NCBI GenBank assembly: GCA_002633005.1
Contig: NMRA01001252.1
Span: 1 to 24,413, forward strand
DNA: 24,413 nucleotides
DNA from: Phoronis australis
Taxonomy: Eukaryota; Phoronida; Phoronidae
Reading direction: 5' to 3'
Notes under the pieces: generated by a model
What the model was told of the DNA's origin: nothing
Seen by the model: only the letters and a program-made list of their open reading frames with translations
Databases searched by the model: none
Program-made: the position numbers and the translations under genes
In this document: positions 1 to 9,106 of the stretch, piece by piece
Numbering within the stretch: position 1 is the stretch's first letter
Layout of the letters: each line of letters starts with the position of its first letter

Positions 1-94
1 AACCGATGTCAAGACCTGAGTTGCCAGTGGTGAACGAACAGCGAACAGTAAAATGTTTGTTTGGCCAAAGTTCACCAGTTAAGTCATAAAATGG

Positions 95-290
95 TAATTG
101 CCGACCAAGGACACGCTTAATCCGAATTGGTCGTCTACGCTACGCGACCACTTAGCCGACCCAAGTGCCGACCATAGAGGCGACTCAGTAGACGGCTCCT
201 AGCCGACCGTTGTTGGTCGGCTGCTGGTCGGCTAGACGACCGGTCGACGGCCAGTCGTCGACCAATTTCCGACCGGTCGGCCAAAAATTC
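95..290. repeat. CGACC/GGTCG-rich block with hairpins
   Basis: This block is packed with the word CGACC and its complement GGTCG, far more than its flanks. A perfect hairpin, AGCCGACC-gttgtt-GGTCGGCT, lies at 201-222. A competing longer partner for the left arm (TAGCCGACC with GGTCGGCTA) lies at 226-234. The minus-strand reading frame across it is low-complexity and has no recognisable domain, so it is not called as a gene. Flanks 1-94 and 291-768 show nothing recognisable. Confidence 0.6.
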
Positions 291-768
291 GTGATGTGTG
301 CTGTACAGACAGATCAACCACACCCAGTCGTGCAAACTTTATACTAAAGCAAACCTCTGCAGAATACTTGCTCTCCTCAAGAGAAAACTAGATGCGAATT
401 GGAAAATTCACACAATTTGAAGGTCGAGTGTATAAAAAACCTGTCAGAGGTAAAATCTAAGTTCTATCTAAATCTATGCAGCAATAAACCAAAACTAAGG
501 TGCAGCAGAATAATAAAGCACTGTGATTTTGGATTCCATTCTTCTAATGCTCTCAATTTCAGGATTTCCAGTTGAAATGTCAGTTGAGTTCGTCTGAATT
601 AGCGAACATACTGCATGTTAGAACGGATACTGTCCACTTTGTGGTCGAAAAATGCAACTTGATGGGATAGACTTCTTGAAGTTAGCATAGAATGTTCTAT
701 GTTATTAGCTTTGACCAGAGTAATAAAACAAGAAAGTCCACTATGTGATTTTAGTACAAATTGCTAGT

Positions 769-867
769 GTCTTCATATAGTAAACACAGGTAAGTTCTAG
801 GGTCTTCATATAGTAAACACAGGTAAGTTCTAGGGTCTTCATATGGTAAACACAGGTAAGTTCTAGG
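769..867. repeat. 33-bp minisatellite, three copies
   Basis: Three head-to-tail copies of a 33-bp unit start at 769, 802 and 835. They are nearly identical; the third has one change, catatag to catatgg. Each unit contains ACAGGTAAGT, a full match to the metazoan 5' splice-site consensus CAG|GTAAGT on the plus strand. No plus-strand exon is recognisable here. Confidence 0.9.
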
Positions 868-1288
868 GTTTACCTTTGGCAGATTCACTCAATCACATTC
901 ACATTGATTTTTTGCACTACACTACAGAAAATCACATGTTCACAGAACATTGTTTTTTTTTCAACTATTGGCGATTTTGGTCACCGAACAATAAATTATG
1001 ATTAACCATTTCATGAATTCCTCTGGCTTAGTAACTCATTGAAAGTTCCGCTTAAGAAGAACATAGGTGACCATGTAGCAAATAATTAGAAAAATCCTTT
1101 ATAGTGAACGAAAACTTTCACTCGATAACTATAAAGAATATTCATTCCAAATTCACGCCACGTGATCTTGAGATTAAGAAGAATTGCAAGTCCACGAACA
1201 TCAGGGTGATCTCTAATTATTGGACGGGAAGAGTGTGGTGAATCTTGAGGGCAATTTAAGGTAAGATTAATTATTCTGTGCCCATGGA
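868..1288. other. Non-coding stretch, nothing recognised
   Basis: AT-rich sequence with no domain, RNA fold or long repeat that I can recognise. A run of nine T lies near 952-961. Confidence 0.5.
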
Positions 1289-1362
1289 CTTTAGCTGACT
1301 GGTAAGAGCAAAAGGAATGCCTTTGAAGTGAGAGGTACGGGTTTTGATTCTTGGAACTGAGA
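1289..1362 (+). repeat. tRNA-like head of a SINE-type repeat
   Basis: The sequence reads like a decayed tRNA gene. Box-A-like TAGCTGACTGG at 1292-1302 is followed by GTAAGAGC. A degenerate box-B-like GTTTTGATTCT at 1341-1351 sits about 49 bases further on, the spacing of a tRNA promoter. Box B has T in place of the usual C after GGTT, and the arms are not well paired. It is therefore a tRNA-derived repeat head rather than a working tRNA. It lies just upstream of the dispersed repeat at 1415-1797 and may be part of the same composite element. Confidence 0.45.
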
Positions 1363-1414
1363 CATTTTTCAGCATGAGTATTAGGTCAAATAAATATCAG
1401 ACACACATTAAGAT

Positions 1415-1797
1415 GGTGCCACCGTCTCAACTGGCCCCAGCAGAGACGGTGAAGCTCCCAAACTTAAGGCATTTCATATACAGGAAGCTTTTCGGTGAAT
1501 TATCCCTCACACTGATTAAAAGATCAGTCACGTTCAATACCTTTTGCTCTTAGAGGTATACCTTAGGAGGCCGTTAATGTCTTTAATTCCCTCCAACTTG
1601 AACAAATGCTCCCGTAATCAAACTTTTTTTGAGCATGCTACGGCTAGACTGCGCAAGGAGGGTGTGCAGTCCTTCTTTCTGTTTCTAAACTCCTGCCATG
1701 TTTACACTGCGCACAGATGCGCAAAAGGTACTTATAAATAGCATTGTGACCTTAATGTTATAACATAATTCACCACAAAAGCTTCCGGCATACAAAG
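1415..1797 (+). mobile_element. MITE-like dispersed repeat, copy 1
   Basis: The segment shares extended similarity with 23715-24013 in the same orientation. Shared words include ggaagcttttcgg and the stretch around ttaattccctccaact. Its inner part has terminal inverted repeats: the left arm near 1477-1503 (ggaagctttt..ggtgaattat) matches the reverse complement of 1764-1793 (ataattcacc..aaaagcttcc). The enclosed element is about 320 bp and has no transposase frame, so it is a non-autonomous element. A hairpin at 1420-1451 precedes the left inverted repeat and is conserved in copy 2. No clear target-site duplication was seen. The superfamily is not assigned. Confidence 0.65.
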
Positions 1798-2951
1798 CGA
1801 GAGTTGAGACAGTGGCACTAAATGCAAGTTCACTAACTGCCTCTAGAAGAATTAAACTCAAGCTTAAATGAAACCCAATCGAGGTGCTGATCTCAGACGG
1901 CCTGTGTGCTGAAAGACTGCCTCCCACAAGCAGTATTTACAAAAGAAACATTTGGGGAACCATAAAACTGACAAATCACAAGACACCACAGAAAGATCAA
2001 GGACGAACAATGTTGATGATTACAACACATTTCCACAACCGCTACAGAAGTTAATCACCAATGAGTGCGCGAAACTAATGACTTAACTTTGCATGCCCAT
2101 TCCAGATGTTGGTACTGTCTATGCAAATCCTAGACAGTACCACCATATGAACTGTGCTTGCCATCCACTCAAGTGTTGTAATCATCACCACCATTCATCC
2201 TTGATCTTTCGGTGGTGTGTGGTTTGTCAGTTTTCTCCATGGTTCTCCAGATGTTTCAAATTCTTTTATTTATACTGCTGAGTGCTAGTGGGAGACTGCT
2301 AGTAATTTCAGCAGGCAATCAGGCCGTCAGGGACGAGCACCTCAATTGGGGTTTGTTGAAGTTTGAGAAGCTGTGCTTTAACTGGTGAGTGCTTCAGTTT
2401 GGAGGTCTAACTGCACTGCAGTGCAGGCTCCAAAGGAAACGGTCTTCAATGTTTTACCTCCGAGTGTCTTGTCTGAGCCACGTTCCGATGGAAGCAGATC
2501 TGTAACCGGGCTGTAAACACGCTTTAGGATAGCCATGGCGAGCTTCTCTAGACAAAGGCGAGTAAAAACGCCGTGATTGCATCTTAAACAGCCCAGCAAA
2601 AATTCGTTTCAAGGGCTGCGCCATGTTTGTTTTTGTTATAAGAAAAGATGGCACTTGTTACATGCTTTAGTTTCGTACTTTTCTTGACAAATGAACATTT
2701 TCTCCATAGTTTATTTAAGTTAGTTTTCATTACAAATATATATGACCCAAAATATCATTAACAGCTGCCTAAAAATGAGCTTGCAATATTACCGCCACCA
2801 GTTCCATTGTTAACTAGCCTATTGTACCTTATTATTTTGGCAGTGTGGTATCCAGATCTCCAGGACTGCATAAGTGAGAAAAGAGAAAAACCAATACCGC
2901 GCCTTAAGATCTGTCTTCAAGCCGGATCGTACCTCCTCGTATTCAGCATAG
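1798..2951. other. Non-coding stretch with two short palindromic features
   Basis: No coding region recognised. A perfect 12-bp stem (TGGTACTGTCTA / TAGACAGTACCA) with a 9-base loop lies at 2110-2142. A 16-bp perfect palindrome CTGCACTGCAGTGCAG lies near 2414-2429. The remainder has no recognisable structure. Confidence 0.55.
2110..2142. other. Perfect 12-bp hairpin containing an octamer motif
   Basis: Arms 2110-2121 and 2131-2142 are exact reverse complements around the loop tgcaaatcc. The word ATGCAAAT, the octamer bound by POU/Oct factors, spans the end of the left arm and the loop (2121-2128). The hairpin is too short for a microRNA precursor. Confidence 0.55.
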
Positions 2952-3224
2952 CATGCGCGCACCCAGGGGGGGGGGGCTCGAACCGGCCCCCATTTGGCAA
3001 AGTGGGCAACTCCGCCGCTGACAGACAACAAGTTCGAGAATTGAAAATGGGACTAAAGTCCATAAGTCCACTAAATAAGCGCAAACGCGCACTTCACAGT
3101 GGGCCTCCTGTTTTTATTTTTTTTTTTTTTAGTCTGCCCGCTCTTTTGTTAGCAAAAGGTCCACGACGTCAAGAATTCGAGCCTCCCCCCCATTTAATGG
3201 CCGGCTCAGCGGGGTGCGCGTCAG
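2952..3224 (+). mobile_element. Poly-G TIR element with tRNA-like core, copy 1
   Basis: It begins with catgcgcgcaccca at 2952-2965, then 11 G, and ends with the partly complementary ggggtgcgcg at 3211-3220. Inside is a perfect Pol III box A match, TGGCAAAGTGG (2995-3005). A box-B-like AATTCGAGCCT lies at 3174-3184. Copy 2 at 13844-13983 has the same ends and core. Copy 1 carries roughly 110-130 extra bases between the boxes, including a T tract around 3116-3130, so it has an insertion or copy 2 a deletion. Open frames through it on both strands are incidental. Confidence 0.6.
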
Positions 3225-5539
3225 ACTAGCTGTGGCTTGTAAGCTTCCATTTTAAAGTCTGACTGAGACACTCTCAGTCATGCATGGTTTGATTTCAAAT
3301 ACACCAACATTTTACAAATTTCAACCAGAATCTCCCACAAAATGTTCACATCATGTCAAATTGGAAAATTGCAAATGACTCACTTCGCCGTGGCAATAGA
3401 AAACAGCAAGTTTACATTGACTGAACCAGTAAAAAATAAAGGAATGTTCATGTGACTTAACATCCTGTTTTAGGAAAATTTGAACATTTTTTGGATTTTT
3501 TTAGGTATCCGCCTTAGGCCTTTGATGAAAGAAGGCGTAAGACATACACATGTACAATGTATTTATCACAGCGCAAGGTTCTGATGTTTTGTATAATTTT
3601 GATGTTCTCATTTGAAATAGTGACTTTTGAATGCATGTCCGTTACTTATCTTGTTTCAGTAGGGCCCATGGATAATCAAGCAGATGTCGAGATTTTTGAT
3701 GTTTTTTATCCCTTTATCCCGGCAGTGATTGCGCGATTTTGTTTTACTACGTCAAAATGAGTTAAAAATGTTAAAAACTGCATGAAATGAAACTGTATCA
3801 GCGTTTTGAAGATTTTATCCTGAACGTTCATTTGAAATTTGGTCATGTTATTGACACGGCTATTTTGTTAACTTTTTTGCTAAAATTTACCGAAAGACAT
3901 GATCAGTGACAAATTCATGGCAGATTGGGAAAAAAGACGAAAATCAAGTTCCGGGGTACCCGCTTTCAAAAAATATATTCTTGACTTACTTCAAATCTGA
4001 AATTTCGCAGGTATGACAATCAACGTACACAGAATCGTCAATAAGGTCCTGCATACTTTTTACAAAGTGGTGGACCCTTGAGAAGTGCTTGAACCCTCAG
4101 CGACTGTTGCCTGAAGCCTTATTTTTTGTGTTACCGAGAATTCTGGATTCAGCTTAGCGTCTCACACAAGACCCGCCATAAATCCAGGGAACCCTTGGAC
4201 AAACCTTGGATTTTTAAGTGAACGAGGCATCTGAGAGCCACAGTTATGTTCTGTGCTTATGAGCAATATTGTTTTGAATCAACAAAGTGCATATATTATG
4301 ATAATGAATCCATGGATACTGAAGTTTGCAGTATTGTAGTCGAGTACACTTCTCTAACTTTAATGAAAACAAATTACAAAAAAGGCTATTTGTTTTGTCG
4401 GCATGAAGAAGGTGTTCGGCCTCTAGGACAAGGAAACTCTGTAGACAGGTAAAGCAGGACCATAGACAAATGTCCAATTTCGGGACATCGTATCTCATAA
4501 ATGGCTGATCGGATTCACACGAAACTGTGACATAGTATGCTTTTTACAATCTTCTCCAAAACTCTGCTAGGATTTTTAAAAATGTTCCATTTTTGCATGA
4601 GGGTCTAACCCCATTTTAAGAGTTGGCGGTTTTTTCTGATTCTCGTTGCATTTAGTCCTGTGAAGCACGAGGGGTCCTGAAATAATGATTGTAAAGATGG
4701 CCGAGTTGAGCTGACAAGAAAGTCTAATTGAGAGAAAAGTCTTAACAGTTATGAATTCACGTTTTCAGTATCTGCTGGAAATGTCCCCATCGTCATCAAC
4801 ATTGTAAGCGCAACTCGAGTTTTTTTGAAAAGTTTTAATGTTGTATTTTTGAAAAGGAAACACATAAAAAACTTTGAACTCGAAATACATAAAAAACACT
4901 AAAATGTAAAAGGTTCTAGTTTCCCGTCTTTGACAAAAGAGTGGCCACGGAAAGGCGTGGGATCACCTTGAAAACACATTTACAAAACTGAAAAATACGA
5001 AAGCATGCAGACTTTCATGCAGTCAGCGTTAAGCAGCAAGTGTTGAACATCAAAATCAATGAACTCGCATTTCACAAACAATCGCAATCCACTCACACCT
5101 AACCGACCCGGCACGTCCTGCTCTCAATTTACACCTAACCGCAACTACTTAAACGATAAACACCTGAGAGTGTGAATATCATTTTCAGGCAATTTATTCA
5201 GGAAATTTGGCTCTGTTCCATAAACATTTATTAGCTCCAGACATATGAACATAACATGGCAATGAGTTTTAGAAGACAGCGGCTACGCATATCAAAATCA
5301 AGTGCATAGTTCGACATGAAAGTATCCCGCCCAGAAACTAGCAACACGTTTTTCATTGGCACTTTCGCTACTATAAAAAATAATAATTCCAGGCGGTCTG
5401 ATACACGTTTTACCAGACGTGCACAGGCCTCGCATGTGGGCCCATTGCACAAATCACCTGGAAATATTGTTATGCTTTATTGATATACATGTATGGTTAA
5501 AACCGAGCTGAGGACCTAGAAACCTGGCTCAAGGGTTTA
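3225..5539. other. Long non-coding stretch
   Basis: No recognisable gene, RNA or element. Short open frames on both strands lack any familiar domain. The word acacctaaccg occurs twice (about 5095 and 5131). A minus-strand frame ending at 5231 is followed directly by AATAAA on that strand, which could mark a terminal exon of an unseen gene, but I recognise nothing in its sequence. Confidence 0.4.
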
Positions 5540-5615
5540 GCGGTGTGACCTGGTGGGACTTGAACCCACGACCTCGAGTAAAGAAAGTTGGCACTTATCA
5601 ACCAGGCCACACTGC
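5540..5615 (-). repeat. Palindromic tRNA-like element
   Basis: On the minus strand this reads as a tRNA-like sequence. Box-A-like TGGCCTGGTTG is followed about 40 bases later by a perfect box B, GGTTCAAGTCC, within a good T-arm (GTGGG/CCCAC). The anticodon arm does not pair properly, so it is probably not a working tRNA. The ends form a near-perfect 15-bp inverted repeat (5540-5554 against 5601-5615, one mismatch and one G-T pair). This is longer than, and different from, a 7-bp acceptor stem. The likely origin is a tRNA-derived SINE or a snap-back copy. Confidence 0.6.
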
Positions 5616-6544
5616 CTACTCTCTTTCGCTACTAGCAGAAACACCAGTTGTGAGAGTAGATACAAGAGTCACGTTTGATGGCACTTTGAGTTACGCCTAC
5701 ACTGCTGGCGTTTCAGCACTCACTATGTAGCCAAACCTCAACTTCAAACTACTGTACATGAGCGCACAGGAAAGACCCTTTTTATAGTCGCATTAAAGAG
5801 GCATGGAACACGAAAGCTCGCCAAAACTGTCTATTAAGAATTTCTGACGAAAGTACATACATTACCATCTCGCAACAGAGTAATTCACTTTTTCCTGTGA
5901 GAAAGTTCCAAGAAAAATCACAAAATTCATGGTCTTTGAAATACCAGCGAAGGAAAACTCGGTGGTTACCACAGAGTGTCTAATCTCCCTCCCGCTTTTA
6001 ATAAGTGCGAGCGTGCGCTCACAGGCAGTTGCTTGAAGTCACTGCAGGTCAGAGGTCCCATTTTCCATATAAGGGATATGTGCTACAACTATGTCTCACC
6101 AAAACAAATAAGGAGAAGTGCTTTGCCGTGCGGGAGACAACTCAACGAAGTGACGAGCAGTTGACAGGTCGTTTTTAAACATTTAAACTAAAAGAAAATG
6201 CTTTGCTATCAGCAGAAATTAAAAATTGTTACGAACAAAAACCTAAATATACCAAATGAGCAGGTTGAACTCTGCTTCAGTGGTAAAGAACCGCTTTCAA
6301 TATCGCAATTTAGTCTGCTTATCGCGTTCCAGGTCTCTTTAATCATCTTTTGTGGAACTGAGTTCACGTGTTTTGAAATCAATGTTCCAGGGAGGGAATC
6401 AGCAATTGACGGGACTTCAAAACCCCTTGCCCTGACTTCAGAACAACTGGATGGACTGCACATGTAAAACTAAATATGGCTGGTGCTCTAAATTTTTTGG
6501 CCAGAAATCAAAACGGGTTGGCAAGCAAATCGTACGATGGCCAC
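5616..6544. other. Non-coding stretch
   Basis: No confident coding region. Frames of 84-89 residues overlap on opposite strands at about 6198-6467 and match no family I know. A CArG-box word CCATATAAGG is at 6065-6074. Confidence 0.4.
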
Positions 6545-6897
6545 AAAAAATGGTTGGCTGGACCTAAAACGGGTTGTCCAGTGTTTAGACATAATGGCTG
6601 AACAAATCGCCAATTTTGAACAAAATAAACAAACCGGGGGTACCAAAAATCAGCATCAGATGTCACTCGAACGAAGACGTTCAAAGCAAGTCGCTGAGGA
6701 GCCGGTCCGGATGTCGTGTTCGATCACACGGCCAACTCAGTGGTTGTAGTACCGGCGTTTTGGGTCCAGCCAACTAGTTTTTGGAGTGATGTCATTGCGT
6801 TTTGAAGTGCGGACAACAGGTTCGATCACCGGTCGTTTGGTTCTGCAGTCCAGCCGACTGGTTTTAAATTCCTGGAAGTGGTTTTGAAGTCCGGACT
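6545..6897. repeat. Inverted repeat pair plus an internal tandem duplication
   Basis: Arms of 27 bp at 6545-6571 and 6756-6782 are reverse complements with about three mismatches (core GTTGGCTGGACC / GGTCCAGCCAAC). The right arm also begins a diverged tandem pair, 6764-6815 and 6848-6897. Both members start GTCCAGCC and end in GTTTTGAAGT followed by a CGGAC word. The left-arm core with its A run recurs at about 14561-14580, so this is a dispersed family. No coding content. Confidence 0.55.
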
Positions 6898-7329
6898 TAC
6901 CAATTGTTATTAACCCCTTGTTTTCGCTCAAATGCTGCTCGGGTGGAGAGGAAACAAATTAACTGGTAGCGAAAATGGCCTCTTAGTTGCGAACATCCTT
7001 TCTCTCGGGCTTCAACACAAGCGTTTTCAGTGATGACGTATTGTTAACATACACCTGTAGTAAGTAATGTCACGTGATGAGACCCATGACTTACAAGCTA
7101 CATGGACATCTAGGAGAAGCCAAGTGACAATTTCACATGTTCACAGTTGAATCACGTGTGCAAGCGATCGAAACAACTTACTGACCCCGTCACCATAACA
7201 GTATAGTGTCCACTACAACTGTACACTTGTACACGCAACGATGACGAAACAGAATATCTCTTTCCATTCACTTTAAGATTTGATGACGTTAATGTAATGT
7301 ACAATGCCAGTGCAACTGCAGCACTGAAA
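6898..7329 (-). other. 3' flank of CTHRC1-like gene a
   Basis: This lies downstream of the gene a stop codon on the minus strand and probably includes its 3' UTR. I found no AATAAA or ATTAAA on that strand within the interval, so the end of the transcript cannot be placed. Confidence 0.35.
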
Positions 7330-7475
7330 TTACTCGTTTGCGCACACTTCTTGGGCAACGATGCGACACCCGTTACCATAACACGTGTATGCATCATTTT
7401 CCTTAATTCCCTCACAAGATTCGACGTACATCTGGATTGTAACCTCCCCTGCCGGTAACTTGCAGAAACCATCGA
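7330..7475 (-). CDS. CTHRC1-like gene a, terminal exon
   Basis: Terminal coding exon of a collagen triple helix repeat-containing 1-like gene. CTHRC1 is a secreted extracellular protein with a short collagen segment and a C-terminal globular domain, linked to Wnt and matrix biology in vertebrates. The exon follows a good acceptor (ttcatttgtttcag). It opens with two bases that complete a codon split in phase 1, then encodes DGFCKLPAGEVTIQMYVESC and, after GIKEND, AYTCYGNGCRIVAQEV, and ends in TAA at 7330-7332. This lines up with the last exon of human CTHRC1: a Gly-Leu-Cys start, a hydrophobic strand, a conserved Cys, then a Ser-Arg-Ile-Ile-Ile-Glu-Glu type ending, here CRIVAQEV. It has 47 residues plus stop. 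It can splice from either upstream exon copy, since both end in phase 1. Confidence 0.78.
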
Positions 7476-7809
7476 CTGAAACAAATGAAGCAAATTGCAA
7501 AACTGTATCAAGTGCGCTTTCATACTCGACGAGCTGAATCATTTTCGGTGGTCGAAGCACAGAAATCAGACCTTTCGCACACCGATGGTTGGAACTGCTC
7601 TCCAAACGCGAATTCCATTCCGAATTTAGTGACACTGGAACAACGCGGATCTTCTAGAGCAACCCCCCCCCCCTCCCGCACACTATCCATGGGGAAGTGA
7701 AGGCATCAAGATTTTTCCTATGGAACTACGACCCAATCACCAATATATACACACACGGAATTAAAATTATAAAGAAAAGTGACCGTCACTGATGTTACAT
7801 TGTATAAGC

Positions 7810-7905
7810 AGTGGCGGATTTAGAAGGAGGCCAAGGTGGCCATGGCCTCCTTAAGATTTTTCCATACTCCATTCGGCAGTTCAGGAGTGAAAAGGAATTA
7901 ACTTC
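7810..7905 (+). mobile_element. Truncated AGTGGCGGAT-family MITE
   Basis: It starts cagtggcggatttaga, the same end as the reverse complement of the element at 9765-9920. It stays similar for about 95 bases (shared gatggccatg-like and ggcagttc words), then loses similarity, so the other end is missing. A perfect 10-bp stem (7824-7833 with 7843-7852, AAGGAGGCCA/TGGCCTCCTT) lies just inside the end. It sits in the 3' intron of gene a. Confidence 0.65.
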
Positions 7906-8053
7906 ATAAATTCGCAATTTTCAGCTTGGCAACCCACTGAAGTGATCAGTGATAGTTTTAGATGGTTGCGATATATGTGTTGCTTGCTTCTAACACGGAT
8001 TTGTCATCAAAACTGTACAAGTTTTGTCCATCTGACAGTAGGCCAATACTCAC

Positions 8054-8249
8054 TGATCATCATATGAACACTTTCGTCGACTACCCGTTGTTTGTACATG
8101 TAAATGCCACCGACTATTGGTCCCGGATCCCGACATCGTTCACCGTTCAGCAGGAATCCCCACGTGGAACACCTTCCGCTTTGGCGCAGGTTACCTTGAT
8201 AGTAAACGCGGAGGTAACTGGTTGAGGACTGTTTGTAGAACGTTGCTTC
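8054..8249 (-). CDS. CTHRC1-like gene a, penultimate exon, copy A
   Basis: The exon lies between a strong acceptor (cctcttctattgcag) and donor GTGAGT. It is 196 bp, entered in phase 0 and left in phase 1. It encodes EATFYKQ, then SYLRVYYQGNLR, CSTWGFLLNGERC and RDPGPIVGGIYMYKQR. These align in order with human CTHRC1: a Glu-Cys-Thr-Phe start, an Ala-Leu-Arg-Val-Leu-Phe-Ser-Gly-Ser-Leu-Arg strand, a Trp-x-Phe-x-Phe-Asn-Gly-x-Glu-Cys block, then Gly-Pro and Ile-x-x-Ile-Tyr. The asparagine-glycine with nearby cysteine and the Pro-Gly-Pro are kept. The entry phase also matches the gene b exon at 23017-23215. A near-identical copy lies 650 bp upstream at 8899-9106. Because the exon is 0-in/1-out, using both copies in one transcript would shift the frame. 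Confidence 0.8.
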
Positions 8250-8530
8250 CTGCAATAGAAGAGGTTTCTGTTAAAAACATATTACGCAAAATTTTGGATT
8301 TCACTTAGGTTATGTAACGTCATAAAATATGTCTCGTCTCGTTCTTTACTCAGTTTAGCAGTGGTCTCTTGTTCAGAAGTGACTGCCAGGTATTTCCTTA
8401 AAAGAAACTCGCAAAATTTTCTGCCACGGCGCTATCCGAGGTTTTATGAAATTGCTATCAAGAGATAACAGACTGCCAGCTCTTGGAAAGCATTTTTCTA
8501 AGGGGCAATTGGATATCAGTTTCGTAACGG

Positions 8531-8755
8531 TATAGTGGCAGATCTAGGATGCCATAAGGGGAGGCAACATGTTGCCTCGGGGAATTGGACAAAGCGCGAT
8601 CATTTCCTGTGCACAGGCGGCCTGGAAGTTGCGGGGGCTGGCGATGTGGTCCTTCTGTTCAGAAAATCTATCGGTGGACTAAAAATAAGAAACGGGGCCA
8701 CGATTCCGCCCCAGTCTGGGGTCTGAGCCCCCCACCCCTCATCCGCTACAGGCTC
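8531..8755. mobile_element. AGTGGCGGAT-type MITE inside duplication copy A
   Basis: It starts tagtggcagatctagga near 8531 and ends about 8753 with catccgctacagg, a diverged inverted match to the start. Just inside the left end is a perfect 18-bp palindrome, GAGGCAACATGTTGCCTC (8561-8578). There is no coding capacity. The same element lies in copy B at about 9387-9607, so it was inserted before the duplication. A related end occurs at 24310. The right boundary is approximate. Confidence 0.5.
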
Positions 8756-8898
8756 TCATTACTGAACTCAATATTTCCTCAAGCTTGAAGCTGTTGCCGT
8801 TTCGTTTTGCTTGCATCGATCCCGGTAGGTAGGCGGAATAATGTCTCGTGGGATATTACTTCATGTACGCCACTCTCNGACAATAGGCCAATACTCAC

Positions 8899-9106
8899 TG
8901 ATCATCATATGAACACTATCGTCGACTGCCCGTTGTTTGTACATGTACATGTACATGTAAATGCCACCGACTATTGGTCCCGGATCCCGACATCGTTCAC
9001 CGTTCAGCAGGAATCCCCACGTGGAACACCATCCGCTTTGACGCAGGTTACCTTGATAGTAAACGCGGAGGTAACTGGTTGATGACTGTTTATTGAACGT
9101 TGCTTC
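8899..9106 (-). CDS. CTHRC1-like gene a, penultimate exon, copy B
   Basis: Second version of the CTHRC1 globular-domain exon, with the same acceptor (cctcttctattgcag) and donor (GTGAGT) as copy A. It is 208 bp, also entered in phase 0 and left in phase 1. The frame is open throughout. Compared with copy A it has four substitutions (FYK to FNK, SGRC to SGWC, QRV to QRA, DES to DDS). It also has a four-residue insertion that turns GGIYMYKQ into GGIYMYMYMYKQ, encoded by extra tacatg repeats. Both splice sites and the conserved Cys, Asn-Gly and Pro-Gly-Pro residues are intact, so it can serve as an alternative exon. It could instead be the other haplotype of the same exon placed in tandem by the assembler. 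Confidence 0.75.

Larger units (their letters stand above)
8032..8877. repeat. Segmental tandem duplication, copy A
   Basis: Copy A of an approximately 850-bp direct duplication. It starts at the gacagtaggcc word near 8034, runs through exon copy A, its upstream intron and an embedded MITE-like element, and ends at gccactctc before the N at 8878. Copy B follows at once. The copies differ by scattered single-base changes and small indels. Confidence 0.9.

Noticed and set aside
2807-3229. 140-residue plus-strand open frame
   Set aside because: It runs through a poly-G tract, a T tract and a TIR/tRNA-like element; the protein is low in sense and has no domain.
5231-5452. Terminal exon of an unknown minus-strand gene with a nearby AATAAA
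   Set aside because: The stop and AATAAA arrangement is suggestive but the protein is not recognisable and no acceptor or partner exon could be supported.
5540-5615. Functional tRNA gene
   Set aside because: The anticodon arm does not pair and the ends form a 15-bp inverted repeat rather than a 7-bp acceptor stem.
6198-6467. Overlapping 84-89-residue frames on both strands
   Set aside because: No recognised domain and no splice context; strand cannot be decided.
7661-7680. C-run near 7664 as a third copy of the poly-G TIR element
   Set aside because: The flanking catgcgcgcaccca end and the box A word are missing.
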